NCBI RefSeq assembly: GCF_017562075.2
Contig: NC_054082.1
Span: forward strand, 43,671,797-43,735,796
Length of the DNA stretch: 64,000 bases
From: Anopheles merus
Lineage: Eukaryota > Arthropoda > Insecta > Diptera > Culicidae
Direction: 5' to 3'
Each line of letters starts with the position of its first letter. The first letter of the stretch is position 1. This document shows positions 1 through 23,283 of this stretch, one piece after another. The notes below the pieces were generated by a model, which was not told the origin of the DNA, searched no databases, and saw nothing but the letters and a program-made list of their open reading frames with translations. A program made the position numbers and the translations under genes.

Positions 1-377
1 ACTACTACTACTACCAAACAAACGAACTAAAAAACAAAAGAATTTACTTGAGTATAAAAGTATGAAACAATTTATACATCTATATATACACGCACGTATA
101 AATATATATACATCTATATTATATAGTTGGATAATTAAAGACTGCGACAGAATGAGTGCGAACTGTATTAGAATGGCCTTTTGATTCATGATTTTTTTCC
201 TTTCGTCTGCCGTTGTGACTCTATAAAAAAACCTTCTATACAATTTTATATACATATATACATATTTGTTCTTGTGAATGGATTGTTCTGGGTTTGATTC
301 TCTCTCTATATATATATGGTTTGAACAAAAAAACGCATCCAGCTGCCGAGCATCCGTTTGTTCTGATATTATCTGAC

Positions 378-403
378 TGATTGATTGATTGATTGATTGA
401 TTT
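378..403. repeat. (TTGA)n tetranucleotide microsatellite
   Basis: About six tandem copies of the tetranucleotide TTGA, directly visible. Nothing suggests a function. Confidence 0.9.
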
Positions 404-3400
404 ACTGATAGCAATTTAGTTCTGTTTCGTTCCCTGTATTATCACACACTTCCTTTTCACTCATCATGTGGAGCTCTGTTTCTTTCTGTTTTATTTCTCT
501 CGATCTATGTCTCTTCCTCTCAATAGTTCTCACTACTTGTATGTTATTTCCTACATCTGTTCATAGATTGTTTGCTGTTTTTTTTATCTTGCTGCAGGTT
601 AAAGATCCACTTACCAATAAATATTACTTCCTGCTGTTACATCCCTTTGTTTTAGAATGTGGTCCATTTCTATCGTGTTTTAAGTTGAGCTCTCAAACTC
701 CTATTCTCATGCTATTCTTGAGATTGTGTTTATTTTCATTATGTTTTATATGGGCTGCTATTTACAATCTAGAATACAGAGAAAGTTCCATCGAATGTGT
801 TTTGTTGCCTTTTCTTTATTGCATCTCTTTCTCTCTACATCCGTCCTTGGTTTTTGATGAAAATGGGTTCTGTTCATTTTCTAATGTTACATTAACAGAT
901 TATGCGTTTGGTAATTCTATCGAATGAATTATAATTTCTGACTCTACTGTTTTCTTACATTATATATTGTTAGTGCGAATGGCATATTATACTCATTGTC
1001 GTTTCATAGCCGTTGTGTTTCGATTTATATCAAAGCTCCACCTGAACAGTGATGGATTGGGACCAATATGATGTCGATGATACTCACACTTGTTGCTATT
1101 TGGTTTGATGGAATGATTGATCGTACACATGCATAATTATTGCTGGTGATGGATAATGGTAATACCGCTGCTCGGTTGATGAGTTCTGTCTTGCTCCTGT
1201 TATTTTGTTCACATGTGTATGCAAAATCGTGTCTTGCGTTCATCTTTCGTTTCTCACCACACTTACTTTGCAACGAATGCGTTATGGTGTTGCATAGGTA
1301 TGATTTATCCAGCAATACAACTGGTGATACGCGCCAAATACTGAATCCCTTCTCTTCCTCTACTCACCTGTTGCGGAACGCGTGAATGAACGGATATGGA
1401 TCGACTTGTTTTGTGTCTGTATATGGTTGACTGCACTATTTTGCACCATCTTTCAGCATCAGTTTGGTTTGTTTGTTGGTTTTTAGTTTGTGTTTTGGAC
1501 GGGTATGTATATTGTTTAGTTTCTTTTAAGCCCCATCATTTTGCTGTGTGCAAAATTTAATGTATGTTTTACGATTAAGATTGCAAATCAATGCATTTTG
1601 TTCTCCTTTTGTTTTAATCAAATCTATTTTTTTAAAGTTACTCAAAATTCGACAATGATTGGTTTGTTCTCTGTGACATTTTGAAAACAGATTGTGAAGT
1701 ACTACTGAATGTCATTTCTAGCTTTGCTCACGCAAATATAGTCCTACATCTTTTTTCAATATATTGTGCATAAGAACGAAAAACAATTGATTTCACAGTT
1801 TTGTTGGCGTTATCCCTTTATGTTGTTTTGATCAGTTCTCCTTTTTCTATTCCTACCCTTTGTGGCTAACGGTCTTGATGAGTGATGCTGAAGGTATTGT
1901 TTACTATGTTTTATCTAACCAATAGAGTGTGCGCATTTTGGCTTTGGGTTTTGTTTGTTACAGCATTTGTCCGAACTTGCTACATATATTTATTCATATC
2001 ACTTTGCATCTTGTTGTTGTATACCAACTTTTCGTTTGTACTGTTTCTTTTTAACCTAGACATCTTTGTATGAGTTCTATCACTTTTCATTACGATTTTT
2101 CATCACATCCATCACGATCACGATTGTTCATCGTAGTACTTGCAACTGATTTCGCAAGGAAATTGTCACATCAAATGGTTTAATGCAAAACCAATACATA
2201 AATCAGTACAAATATTTAAAATGGAATGAATATTGTGCAACATTTATACCCACACGCATCTTTGAACGGAATGCTACGCTAGAAGTGTTCAAACGCCTGA
2301 ATAGACATAATATCTTTTTTTTGTCAAGTTAAGAATAACTAAGTTATGAATGCCGTTGACGCTGATGATTGTAGACTTCTTAAGAAACTGAACATTTTCC
2401 TCTTCCCTTTAATGCATTTAAACCTCCATATCCTCTACACCTCTGCAATATCTCATGTTTGATTCCGCTCACATGCACTATATATGCTGCACCTGTTTTA
2501 TTATGCACTATCTTTTTACTTTTATAAACTTTCTAAATAATGCAATAATATTTGTAATTTACATACATTCTACATGTTAGCAGTATAGGTTTTGTTTTAA
2601 AAAAGCATACCTTCTAGAAAATATGTATAATTTCAGCTACGATACACTCCCAACTGCGGTGGCTTATTAGCCAGCCGACAAATAATTTTCATATGTATAG
2701 AAACACCATACAGCACATAACCACACACCGCTCACTGTCTGATGCAATACAAAAGCAAAGGAAACGGTTACGAAGGGCTTTGCGATTCTCGGTGCGCAAG
2801 ATGAATTGCCTTTTAAAAACACATTACGCCGAGGGTTTACAAAAGGCTTTCAGTTTACGATTATTGTCACAATTGGACGAAGCCTTAGGCTCTTGGAGGG
2901 TTTATTTTTCCTCTTGAGCCACTGGTTCTTTAGCTGCTCTCTTCACCCAAACCTCTTGCAGCACATACATACATATCTTATGGCATGTTTTGTGCCACAT
3001 TACGGTACAAGTAAACTCACATTCCGGTCTTGTGAGCAAAGAAACAATTTACACAAACAACATTCAACGACGGTGGGCTGGCTCAAAAGCTGAAAACGAC
3101 AGACCTTCCAAATAAACTTGCGAGCCGGGAAGCCCCGTGCGGTCGGGTTACGGTACTTACGTACATATAGTACATTTATAATCATGTTTCACGCCACTCG
3201 AGCAATATTGTGCTACACCCAAGTCCGTGTAATTTTCTCGCGAGAAGAACCCCTCAATTTCAATGTGGGCCTTTTTCTCATTCGGATTTTACTGTCTGTG
3301 GCGCGGTTTTCACTGTATTTTTTCCCCGTCGCTTTGGTTTCCACGGCAAACAGAAGTAAATATTTGCAGCAGGCATTAAAGAGGGTACCCCAGATAAACC

Positions 3401-6400
3401 ATAATCTTATTTGCTGTAAGCTTTGCCTGAACTGCCGTTTTTTGTGTTCCACGGAGCGCCTAAAATTATTAGCATTCGTTGAAGCTGTTTCAAATTAAGT
3501 AATTATGTGCGCATTAACCTTTTGACGAATTGGTCTAAGAGATTGTCTTAATTCGCTAAGGTACGGGAGATGTAGCCGGAAGACACAGGCTTTATTGACG
3601 TTGTTCATTTTCCTGCTCGCTCACAACGTTCTTTCTGAAAGCTCTAACGGATAATTCATTTGATACGTATTGTAATAGATTATTTTAACAGAATATATTC
3701 TTAAGCTTATTCCTCGTATACAAATACACAACAATTACAAATAAAACCCTCATTTTCAAAGATGCTATCGTACATCCCGATGCGCAGGTTAAGTTTAGCA
3801 CAAACAAGATTAGTCAGAGAGATCTGTTTTGTTTTTCATAAATCGTTTTCTCTAATCCATCTTGATAAGAAACAGTAAAAAAAAAGAATTTAAAAATCGC
3901 ATTTTAGAGCATTTTTCTGGCTGCCACTCTCAGCCACTCTTGTTCATGAAATGAATAAAAAAGCACCTTCTAATTTGACATTAATTTACACCACGTTCTT
4001 TACAAAATAAAACACTTCAGCTAGGCGATCCGTTTTTCGGATTGACACACTCTCTTTCTCTCTAGTTCAATAATGACCGAGAAAACTGTCCACACCGTGT
4101 CCAGTTCACAGTAACGGGAAAGTTGTTACACTAAATCGACCATCACAATTCCATTTACTAACCCCGGATGTAGCGGACTGTAACTCATGGCAATAAAATT
4201 GATGTAGTTTAATAACAGTACCGATTGCTTGCTGGTTTGCCTGCGATCAATACAAAAAACACGTACTCTCCCGCTCTCCCCGCTCACACTACAGTAATAT
4301 CCTGTTATGAGCAGCCAGGTGTTCAAAAGCCAACTGTACTCTGCCGCTCGATGGATGGAAAGGCAGGCTCGGAAAATGAGAGTGAAACATAATTTCCGTC
4401 CCAATAATCATAAACATCTATTGATGTTTCTCCCCCATCCGATAGACGCTTTTGGCGTGCAAACTTTCGACATCAGATTTAATTCACTTTTTCACCGACA
4501 CATTATCATGGGTGCGTGAAGCACATTACTGCCTGTTTGGAAAAGTTCCCGTAAAACGGACACAAAAAGCGCAGCAAAAAAAAGGTGAGCAATAAAATTT
4601 TCTTCTACCAGGAAACTTTATTCGCCTTTTTAGTCTAGTTTTTACAATACGTTTTTGGAATTTAGGAAAAGCGAACATTCTTAGCGAAGAAAGCAAGAAA
4701 AGTGTTTCCCAAAGTGAGACGTTAAAAATGCAATAATATTCAAGACCATACACACAAGCTCACACCCACACACACATTCGTCAATGTATCGGTGAAAAGC
4801 GACGGAAACTTAACCGTAAACGATCAAAATGGCAATTGAAAAATATGTACACCGTGCTTCTCTGCAAATTGAGTTGTGCGTTTCGGTAGGTGGACGGGTG
4901 CCCCTGATCAGAAACCGAAAGGAACAGCAACTTTCCGATAGATCTCAAGTTTTCTTTCACGTCCTCTACCGTTCCACCCAGTACGCACACTAGCTCGGTA
5001 CGATGGAGTGCCGTGCAGACATTCGAAGCGGAAGTCAATATTCTTAAAAGCATCCTGCCACGAAACATGCTACAGCGAAACATGGAACCTAGTTCGGAAA
5101 GCGAAATTGCTAAGCAAGTTACCAGATGTTGCGCTTTTCTGTCGACGTGCGTGTCTATCTGCTGCTCTACGAGCCGTACGTTCACATACAGAAGCATATT
5201 GTTTCCTACTTATCAGAGTGGGTTTTTTTTTATTCTTGTTGCATCTGCAAATAGCAACATAGCTCCAGCAAAAGCATTCCGGGTACCTCCGGTTTCATGC
5301 GGATCGAAGTATTGAGTCGTCACACGACACACAACGAGACCCGTTGAAATCGTTTTCGTATAAGCGAAAAGAAATCATCGTACGTTTCCCATTCAACTGC
5401 GTGTAGCGGGAAATGTCGCTTCTTTGAATGGCGAAAAAAACATTTCCCTCTATACACTCATACGTGCGATCTTATCGGCTGTACCACTCCCAACTAACCT
5501 CAATTGAACGTAATTCTTATGCACGTACAAGCTCCGTGGGGACTGTGTTTGCCAAAAACAACCCACCATAAGCATCACAAACTGTGTGTCTCGAGTTGAA
5601 GATGACGATGTCCTAGCGGACAATTGTGATGATGGCGATGGCGATAATAATGACGATGTCATGCCTTATGTTTATATGAAGCAGAATAGTACGGACACGG
5701 AGCAAAACTCATCGCAACATGGGTAGCAGCCAAAGAAATGGTATGATTTTTTTAACCTCTTCACTGTTCAGTTCGCATCATGGGATAGCAGTTCCAACGA
5801 TGTAGCACGATTCACAAGACACTCTAGTGCACGCATAAGAATGTACTGTCCATGTGTTATGGAGAAAAAAATAGACAGAATATTGACTGTCACCAATAAC
5901 CGTAAAACGTTCCAAAATCGATCAACAAACGATCGATCCGCGTTCAAGCAGCAAATACGCTCTCTTTCTATCTCCTCCCCTGCCCTCCTTAGCATAACAT
6001 ACGTATGCTGCAGAATTTATTCGCCGAGTGAAGAATAGAACACAACATCACGCTGGTTTGGTCTGTACATTCGACGAAACCTTCTCTCGTTTCCATTCCG
6101 TTTCCTTTGCTTTCGCACAGACGCTTTGAAATGTGCCGTTAGGCATGCCCCTCCTCCCCCTGCGTGTGTGGTGTAAGAAGCGTTGAGAGAATCGGCTGAA
6201 ATTTGATAACGATACGTAGCGCAATAGTAGCGTACTTCAAAGAAGAAGAAAATGCGTATCCCCTATTAATATGCGGCAAACATTCGACAACTGTGTGTTT
6301 AGATGGATTGTAAATAATCGTTATCGTTACTTGGTTGCAAAGCTTGTGTTTGTGTTTCCTGTAACGTGTCTGTAGAATGTATCGCTTGGCTAATATAGTT

Positions 6401-7558
6401 CCGTCATTGCTTTCTTTGTTAATAGTACACCATAATTCTGTTACATTTTATTTGCACCGTTTCTTCGCTACCCACAAGCTAATGCACTAGAAAGTTTGTA
6501 TATACCTGTAAACGCCTTGCATTCACACAAATGCTAACTATGCTTGCTTTTATTCCATCTTACTTATTTACTACTATGTAACACGTTCTACTAGACAACT
6601 TTCGATTTCGTTCCAACTAGCTCATGTCAGTGGCAATATTAAAAAGTAAAAATTTATAGAGACGATAGAAGAAAAAAATACGAGCATCGCAAAGGAAAAT
6701 ACAAATTTGCTCCTAGTGTGTATGCAACTTCCCGCATGCATACGTTACGAGAATTTTAAGTTGATCTTACGGTCCAGTAAAATAAAATGTCGTGCGTGTA
6801 CGTTAGCATGAAACTACAAAATATTCTGCGCCTAGTATTTAACACAGTTAATTAACAATCGCTCAAATTATTTACAAATCAGATGCAAACTATCCTGTCA
6901 ATAGCATGGAAGTCAAACGTACCACGCAAACCTCACCGGAAAAAAGGACATTCGCAGACAAGGGACTACACACAAACACACACTGTACTAAAAATTTCCT
7001 GTCGACTTATTTGTAACACATCTAGTTCATTCTTCGTTCGTAGTGAGTGTGTTGTTAGTGTATTTGTACTTTCTTATATTCCAAATTTTACGCTTCTGTG
7101 TACAACACTCGAAACAACACTTGCATTTCCACCAACAAAAAGGTTTCCGCCACTATCTGCTTAAAGCTGGTAGCACGATTTTGCGAACAACTGCACAGCA
7201 ACGCGAAAAGCAACTGCGACAAATCGGCACAGAAACATAATCCGACGCAATTGTGTCTACCAATGAGATCCGCTTGCATTGGTTTGCAGCGTTGTGCTCC
7301 TAGCTTAGTTTCGCTTTCAACACATACCCATTCAATACTTCATTTGCTATCACATCCCGTTTTGTGGTGGGATAGTTTTAGTTTCAATTTCGCGACTGTA
7401 AGCTTCATGCCGAAAACAGTCAACTTTCAACACCTCCACAGACACTCAAACTAGCAAAACCATTAATTTTTCTATTGTTTCACTGTGTGTCAGTGCTACC
7501 GTCTACAATCACACTCACACACACATACACCCAGTGCCGCATTTTTAATACACGAAAA

Positions 7559-7712
7559 TCTCTTTTCTCTTTCTCTTTTTCTCTCTCTCTCTTTTCTTTT
7601 ACGCTTCTTGGTGTTCGTGGTGCCCTGACTTCCGTCCCTTCTTTCACGTTCCACGACCTGTCCCACATTCTTCCGCATTCTCTTCCTTCTCTTTGCCCTT
7701 CTCTGTCCCTTT

Positions 7713-7745
<33 letters not shown>

Positions 7746-7767
7746 ATCTCTATTTCTATGTATCGTT
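7559..7767 (+). repeat. CT-rich polypyrimidine tract before an acceptor
   Basis: Roughly 200 bp dominated by C and T, with pure CT runs at 7712-7745. It ends about 12 bp before the acceptor TAATTATAG (AG at 7778-7779). It therefore probably serves as, or overlaps, an unusually long polypyrimidine tract for the next exon. Confidence 0.7.
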
Positions 7768-7779
7768 CCCTAATTATAG

Positions 7780-9012
7780 ACGATGCCCGTTCTGCGGACA
7801 TTCGGCAATCACGTAGCCTAGCGGGAGCGCGACCTGCCGCCCGTGTCCCCGGTGGTGTCCCCCGTGGCCGTCAGTGCGGCAGCTGGCGGTGCCGCCGGCA
7901 GTCGCGTCAGTAGTGGCGGTGGTGGTATTGGTGACGGTGACACCCATCACGACATTTACTACTATCATCCGCGGCACGACTGCCAAAGCCACAGCCTCGA
8001 GCACAACTACGAGAGCGAACACAAAAAAGCACACAAACAACAGCACAACAATCACTATGCCACCTATCACTACACCGGCAAGTCTGGCCACCATCATCCA
8101 CCTCACCATCATCACCAGTACATGTACACCAGTAACAACAGCAACAGCAGCAACAACAATAACACCAGCAACACTAACCACCACAACCAACCGAACGGGC
8201 CGGGCAGTAATGGCAATGGCGGCAGTGGCGGTAACGGCGGCGGCAACAATCAGTCGAAAGGTCGCGCGAAAGCCAAGCGCAACGAGTACGAGCGCCCCGG
8301 TGGTCCGTCCCCGGGCGGCACTAATCCCACTGCTGCCGCCGGTGCGGCCGGTCAGTACGGTGCCGGCGGCAGCAGTCCAGCCGGCACCGTCGACCACGGG
8401 GGCAAGTCCTCGGCCAAAAGTCGGCAGCTAAGCTGCGAGCTGTTCGATCCGCCCGGCTACGGTGAGCCGAAGCACCACGGCAAGCACCACACCAAGAGCA
8501 AATCACAATCGCAAATGCTGCTGCTGCCAGCACCGACCGCCACCAACACCGCCACACTGCCCGCCCACATGCTCACGTCCGCCGGTGCACCGACGCATCC
8601 TTCCTCCTCCTCCTGCTCCTCCTTCCATCGCGCCTCCCTGTCCGATTCACGCGAAACGTCTCCCACCTCTCCTTCGCCACCGCCGCTTCCACCGCTGCCG
8701 CTCGGTGGCCATGCCGCAGGCGGCAATACTGCCAAACACCAGCCGCAGCAAAGTGTGCAAAATGGCAAACAACAAACATCGCCAGCATCGTCACCGACGA
8801 TCGCCCGACGCTATCAGGCGAGCAATAATGCAAATAAATCACACTACCACCATCACCAGCAGCAAGCGCTGCCCCTAACGCCACCAGCAACACAGCAGCA
8901 GCAACAGCAACAACAGCAACAACACTACACTAAAAAACACACTCAGAAACATCAGCAACAGTCGCCGGTAAATAATAGTGCCAATGGGCACGGCAGCAGC
9001 CGGGCCAGTTAG
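7780..9012 (+). CDS. Terminal exon of an unidentified His/Gly/Asn/Gln-rich protein (partial)
   Basis: This is a long 3' coding exon of a gene I do not recognise. The frame ending at TAG 9010-9012 is open from 7822 and has consistent codon structure (CAC/CAT, AAC, CAG/CAA alternating synonymously). The product is low complexity: an early Pro/Val segment (LPPVSPVVSP), a Tyr/His-rich block, His, Asn/Ser and Gly runs, a short conserved-looking stretch near SRQLSCELFDPPGYG, a Pro-rich block and a poly-Gln run at about 8894-8921. The best acceptor is at 7778-7779 after a strong pyrimidine tract. Entered there in the same frame, translation meets TAG at 7819-7821 after 13 codons, and the long frame continues directly afterwards. 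So either another acceptor is used (cacgtag at 7816 or cctag at 7821), or the stop is read through, or the upstream exon joins in another phase and gives a short tail. The His/Arg/Ser-rich style loosely recalls tails of ion-channel auxiliary subunits, but that is composition only and I assign no function. Confidence 0.6.
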
Positions 9013-10670
9013 TTGCAGCGACGGGAAGTGACAGATCGCACCGTGGGTGGGCGGGTGGCCGATCGGGTCGGTTGAGCAATGCCAGGGAAGAAAACACTCG
9101 AAAGACGTGGAACGAATACATTAAACGCTCAGAACGGTGCCGGACACGATCAAACAGCATCTCTGTTTACTAGCAAATCACAATATTACCGGAACGACTC
9201 GGCGTGGTGGGGGTGTATGGGATGGGGTGAGCTGCGTGTGGTCAATTTCTCTTCGGTGCAGTCGGTGCAACAATTGTGCTTCAAATGTTGACGCACACAA
9301 ATGCAAACACAAAAAATGTGCGACGCAAAAACACGCCCGTTTGCGAGAGTGTGTACACACAAGTGGTCGCTTCTGGATAAGTCCTCGGGATCACACCGTG
9401 GCACGATTCATTCCCATCTCCATGGGGCAGTTGTTCCTACCTTCTTCCTCCCATCATGGCAGCTGCTAAGCCGGTTCCTTGCGCAGTGTGTGCAGTCCGA
9501 GCACAAACAGTCCGAGCAGAGCTGAACACAACGGCTGTACATATAGACACCACTTCTGTGTGCAAGTGGACACAGGCAGACTAGTGGTACAAGTTTGAAG
9601 GATAATCTGAAGAATAGAGGGAAACGCTCACACACAAAAACGAGAAAAACAGTTCAGTAACAAAACACAGAACAAAGTAGAGATTCAAGCGAAACGAAGC
9701 TTCACCCCTCCCCCCCACCCCAGTGGATGCGATGTAATATTTACATACACTTCGGCGAGGGAGCTATAAAAACCAGACCTTCCCACCAAAGGAAACATGA
9801 TTTATGAGTACATTAAGAATGTGTAGATAATCGGTTCAGCTGAAAAGCGGGTCATGGGTTACGTTGGAACACCGCACCAACCGGACGGACGAAAACAAAG
9901 TTGAACGAGTGTTGGTGGTTATTGCTGTTGCTGCTGTACGTGGTTTAAGTGGTTCCCTTCCTCCCCAATTCCTCCGTGCTTCTCCCTCTTTCCTATTCCA
10001 CTCGCAGGGGTTTCTTAAGCGCAGCCTTTTCCCTAGTTTAAAAATCATCAACGCGCGTCAACGGCGAATGGTAGAAAATAAATGGCTGGTAAACTGTAGC
10101 GTCACTCGCCAGCGTGTCCGTAACATACCGGTGCACACTTACGCTCCTCACGCGGATCCAATGCACTGTACGATTAATACTTGCACAAATGCTTTATGCG
10201 TGGTGGCAGAGCTATATGCTACCGATGCTGCCTCATATCATGCTCACTGATTTCACCATCATCTTCACTTATTATTATAACTCACTCATTTAGTCTTTTT
10301 TTTACATTTTTCGACCTGTATCCGACATATTCTTAAGTTTTTTTAATCATATGTATAGCTTTAACGTATTGTAATTTTATTTGTTTTTCTGTGTCAACGC
10401 TTCCAGGTACTCCAAGAAATGAAATTTAACCTTTAATGATAAAATTAAACATGCAAAATTTACTATTTGATAAATTAAGTAAATATTTTTACGTACTGTT
10501 GTTTCTTTTTAACTGAAAAGGTTTAATTAATTTCATTAATGAACGCGTTGTACGACCACGTTGTTCTCTTATACTGCAAAAATCTAAACTCTTCGATACA
10601 TCAAACATTCTAAAAGATGACATAAGTACCACAATCAATATTCATGAAATGTTTCGAAATAAACATATTA
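9013..10670 (+). other. Probable 3' UTR of the preceding exon
   Basis: No coding signal. AATAAA-type hexamers on the + strand occur near 10077 and 10658. The latter lies in AT-rich sequence and is a plausible polyadenylation region. The end is an estimate. Confidence 0.4.
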
Positions 10671-21200
<10,530 letters not shown>

Positions 21201-23283
21201 GACCACCGTAACGGACACAGCGCAAAACAGCCAGCCCGTCCAGCGGCATGTGAACGGTATCGACCCGCAGGACGCCAACCTGGTGCTGAGCACGCTGCGC
21301 CACCAGCGAGACCTGTTCAGTGGCCCGCTCGGCATACCGGACGTCACGACGCGGGTCGGTAGCGTTATACATGCGTTCGAAACGATGGCCCGTCAGCGGC
21401 AAACGCTCGGTGGGCGTGAGTCCTACCGGGCGGACAAACCGTACGACACGATGGCCACCGGTGCTGGATCGTCCAAGTATCGATCCCACCGCTCGAACGT
21501 GAAGCGCATTGGGGACGCGAACCGGCACAAGATCATACTACCTTCGCCCAACGTTTCGCCATCGTCCTCGGCGGAGACGGGCCTGCTTTACCATGGTCAG
21601 CAAATCGCACACCAACCGGCGGTGTCCCAGAACCCTTCCCACTATCCGCATTCGATGTCGTCATCGTTTCGACAATCCCTCCACACCGACCACCAGCATC
21701 ATCAGCATCATCATCATCATCATCTTCCACCAACTTCCTTTTCCTATACCGATCCTCACGGTGTCCCACCCGCAGTACGTAGGCACATGGGCGGCGGCGG
21801 TGGCAGTGGTGCTGGTAATGGTGGTGGTGTGGATCCCGCTGAGGAAGCCATACATATTAATAACAATAACTTTGAGCAAAACTTACCCCATTTTGTGGAC
21901 GATCATAACAATCACAGTCAGACCCTGCCGAGAACGATGTTTCCCGCATCGTTGAGTGTGTCCGGCACGAATACCATCACTGCCGGCGGCAAAACCGCAG
22001 CCGGCGAATCCACCGAGCTACCGCACTTCCAGCTAAATAACGAGAATGAATCAAGTAATTTCGATTCGTTGAATCTAGACGATGATTACCGTAAAAGCTC
22101 TTTTGGCAAACAGTCAAACTTGCCCCAGCAGCAGCACCACCATCAACACCAACAGCTTTTCCAACGTCGAAATCCCCCATCAAATATCAATACACTGCTC
22201 TTGGCACGCACTCAACAACCCGGCGGTACCTCTGGCAATCGCACCGGACGAGGATTGTGGAGCTTGTTCGGTGGCGGTGCCAGCCACCACAACCCTTCCA
22301 AGCCATCTACCAACGACCATGCCAACACGACAGCAGCAGGGTACAGCAGCAGCAGAAACAATCCGAACGTGTTTTTTAATGCCAACTCTTCCACCTCGCC
22401 GACCGAGCGCACGGCAGCGGAAGCGTCATCAGCGACGCCGGCAACGGTTGCTTCGATTGCACCGGTACCAATGTCAACAGCGACCGCGTCCAATGCTACC
22501 GGCACAATGCGCTATTACAACCACGATAACAACGCCAATAGTGCCAATCGTCGCAGCGTCCCATCGCACTACGACGCTCGAGACGGACTAGCCGATGGCG
22601 CCGCAACGGGCGGGCAGGATGGTGACGGCCAGGACGACCATCGTAGCACCGGCGGTACAGCTTACCGCCGTAACAAAGGTGACACCGGTATTGCAAACGA
22701 AGGCGATAACGAAGCCACCGATAATCACGTTAGTGGCGATAAATTCCTACGTGGCAGTACCGTCAGCCAGTCCTTCATCAAGAACGTGCGGATTATAGGG
22801 AAGAAATCGTCCTCGTACGATGTCAGCGGTGCCAGCCACGCAAACAACGGCAGTGCGGGACTGCGCAAGGACGGCAAACAGCGGGACGATCCCGGCCGGT
22901 CCAGTTCGCGACGGGCCAGTGCCGTGCTGGGTGACGGTGCCGGCACGTCCAGCTCCTCGAACGGGTTCAAGCATCGCGGCTCGCTAATGGTGGCGGCCGC
23001 GGCCAAACACTTCACCAAGCGCAACCGCGCACCGCAACCGGTGGCGGCGGGCAGTGCAACCGTTGCACCCGCTGACACTGACGAATTAACCGGTACGCTG
23101 CGGCCTAAGCCACCCGAAGACGCCGCCATCAACAACGGCGCCGGCAACATCACCCCTAACGAGACCGGATCAACGAAAAGAACCGACGGTCCGCCAGCGG
23201 TGAAGGCACGCACGCCTTCCGGTACAGCTAACAAGCGGCTGCTACTTTTTCAACCGCGCACGATTGATCGCGCTGAAATCTGA
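21201..23283 (+). CDS. Large terminal exon of an unidentified low-complexity protein (partial)
   Basis: I do not recognise this gene. The frame runs open to TGA at 23281-23283. The acceptor tacgcag at 21194-21200 follows a pyrimidine-rich stretch and gives phase 0. Frame upstream of it (T-rich, 21091-21200) is hydrophobic because of the pyrimidine tract and is probably intron. The exon encodes 693 residues. The first ~100 look structured and non-repetitive (for example VTTRVGSVIHAFETMARQRQ, a possible short helix). A basic segment follows, then His-, Gly-, Gln-, Asn- and Ser/Thr-rich stretches with many short basic Ser motifs that could be phosphorylation sites. The end is moderately basic. 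No catalytic or membrane motif is visible, so an intracellular disordered tail is the simplest reading. It may share its upstream exons with the exon at 7780 (see findings). Confidence 0.65.

Larger units (their letters stand above)
1..7779. other. AT-rich non-coding stretch, probably intron
   Basis: I see no exon here that I can defend. The open frames present are short, hydrophobic by virtue of T-runs, and lack codon structure. The + strand is T-rich with TATATA runs near the left end. The stretch finishes in a long pyrimidine tract and a good splice acceptor at 7778-7779, so at least its right part is intron of the gene whose exon follows. Confidence 0.5.

Noticed and set aside
466..927. 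153-codon hydrophobic open frame on +
   Set aside because: Its Leu/Phe/Ser content comes from T-rich DNA. There is no codon bias, no motif, and the surrounding sequence is equally T-rich.
7774..8397. Val/Thr-rich minus-strand frame opposite the 7.8-kb exon
   Set aside because: Shadow of repetitive GGT/CAC codons. The + frame has the codon structure.
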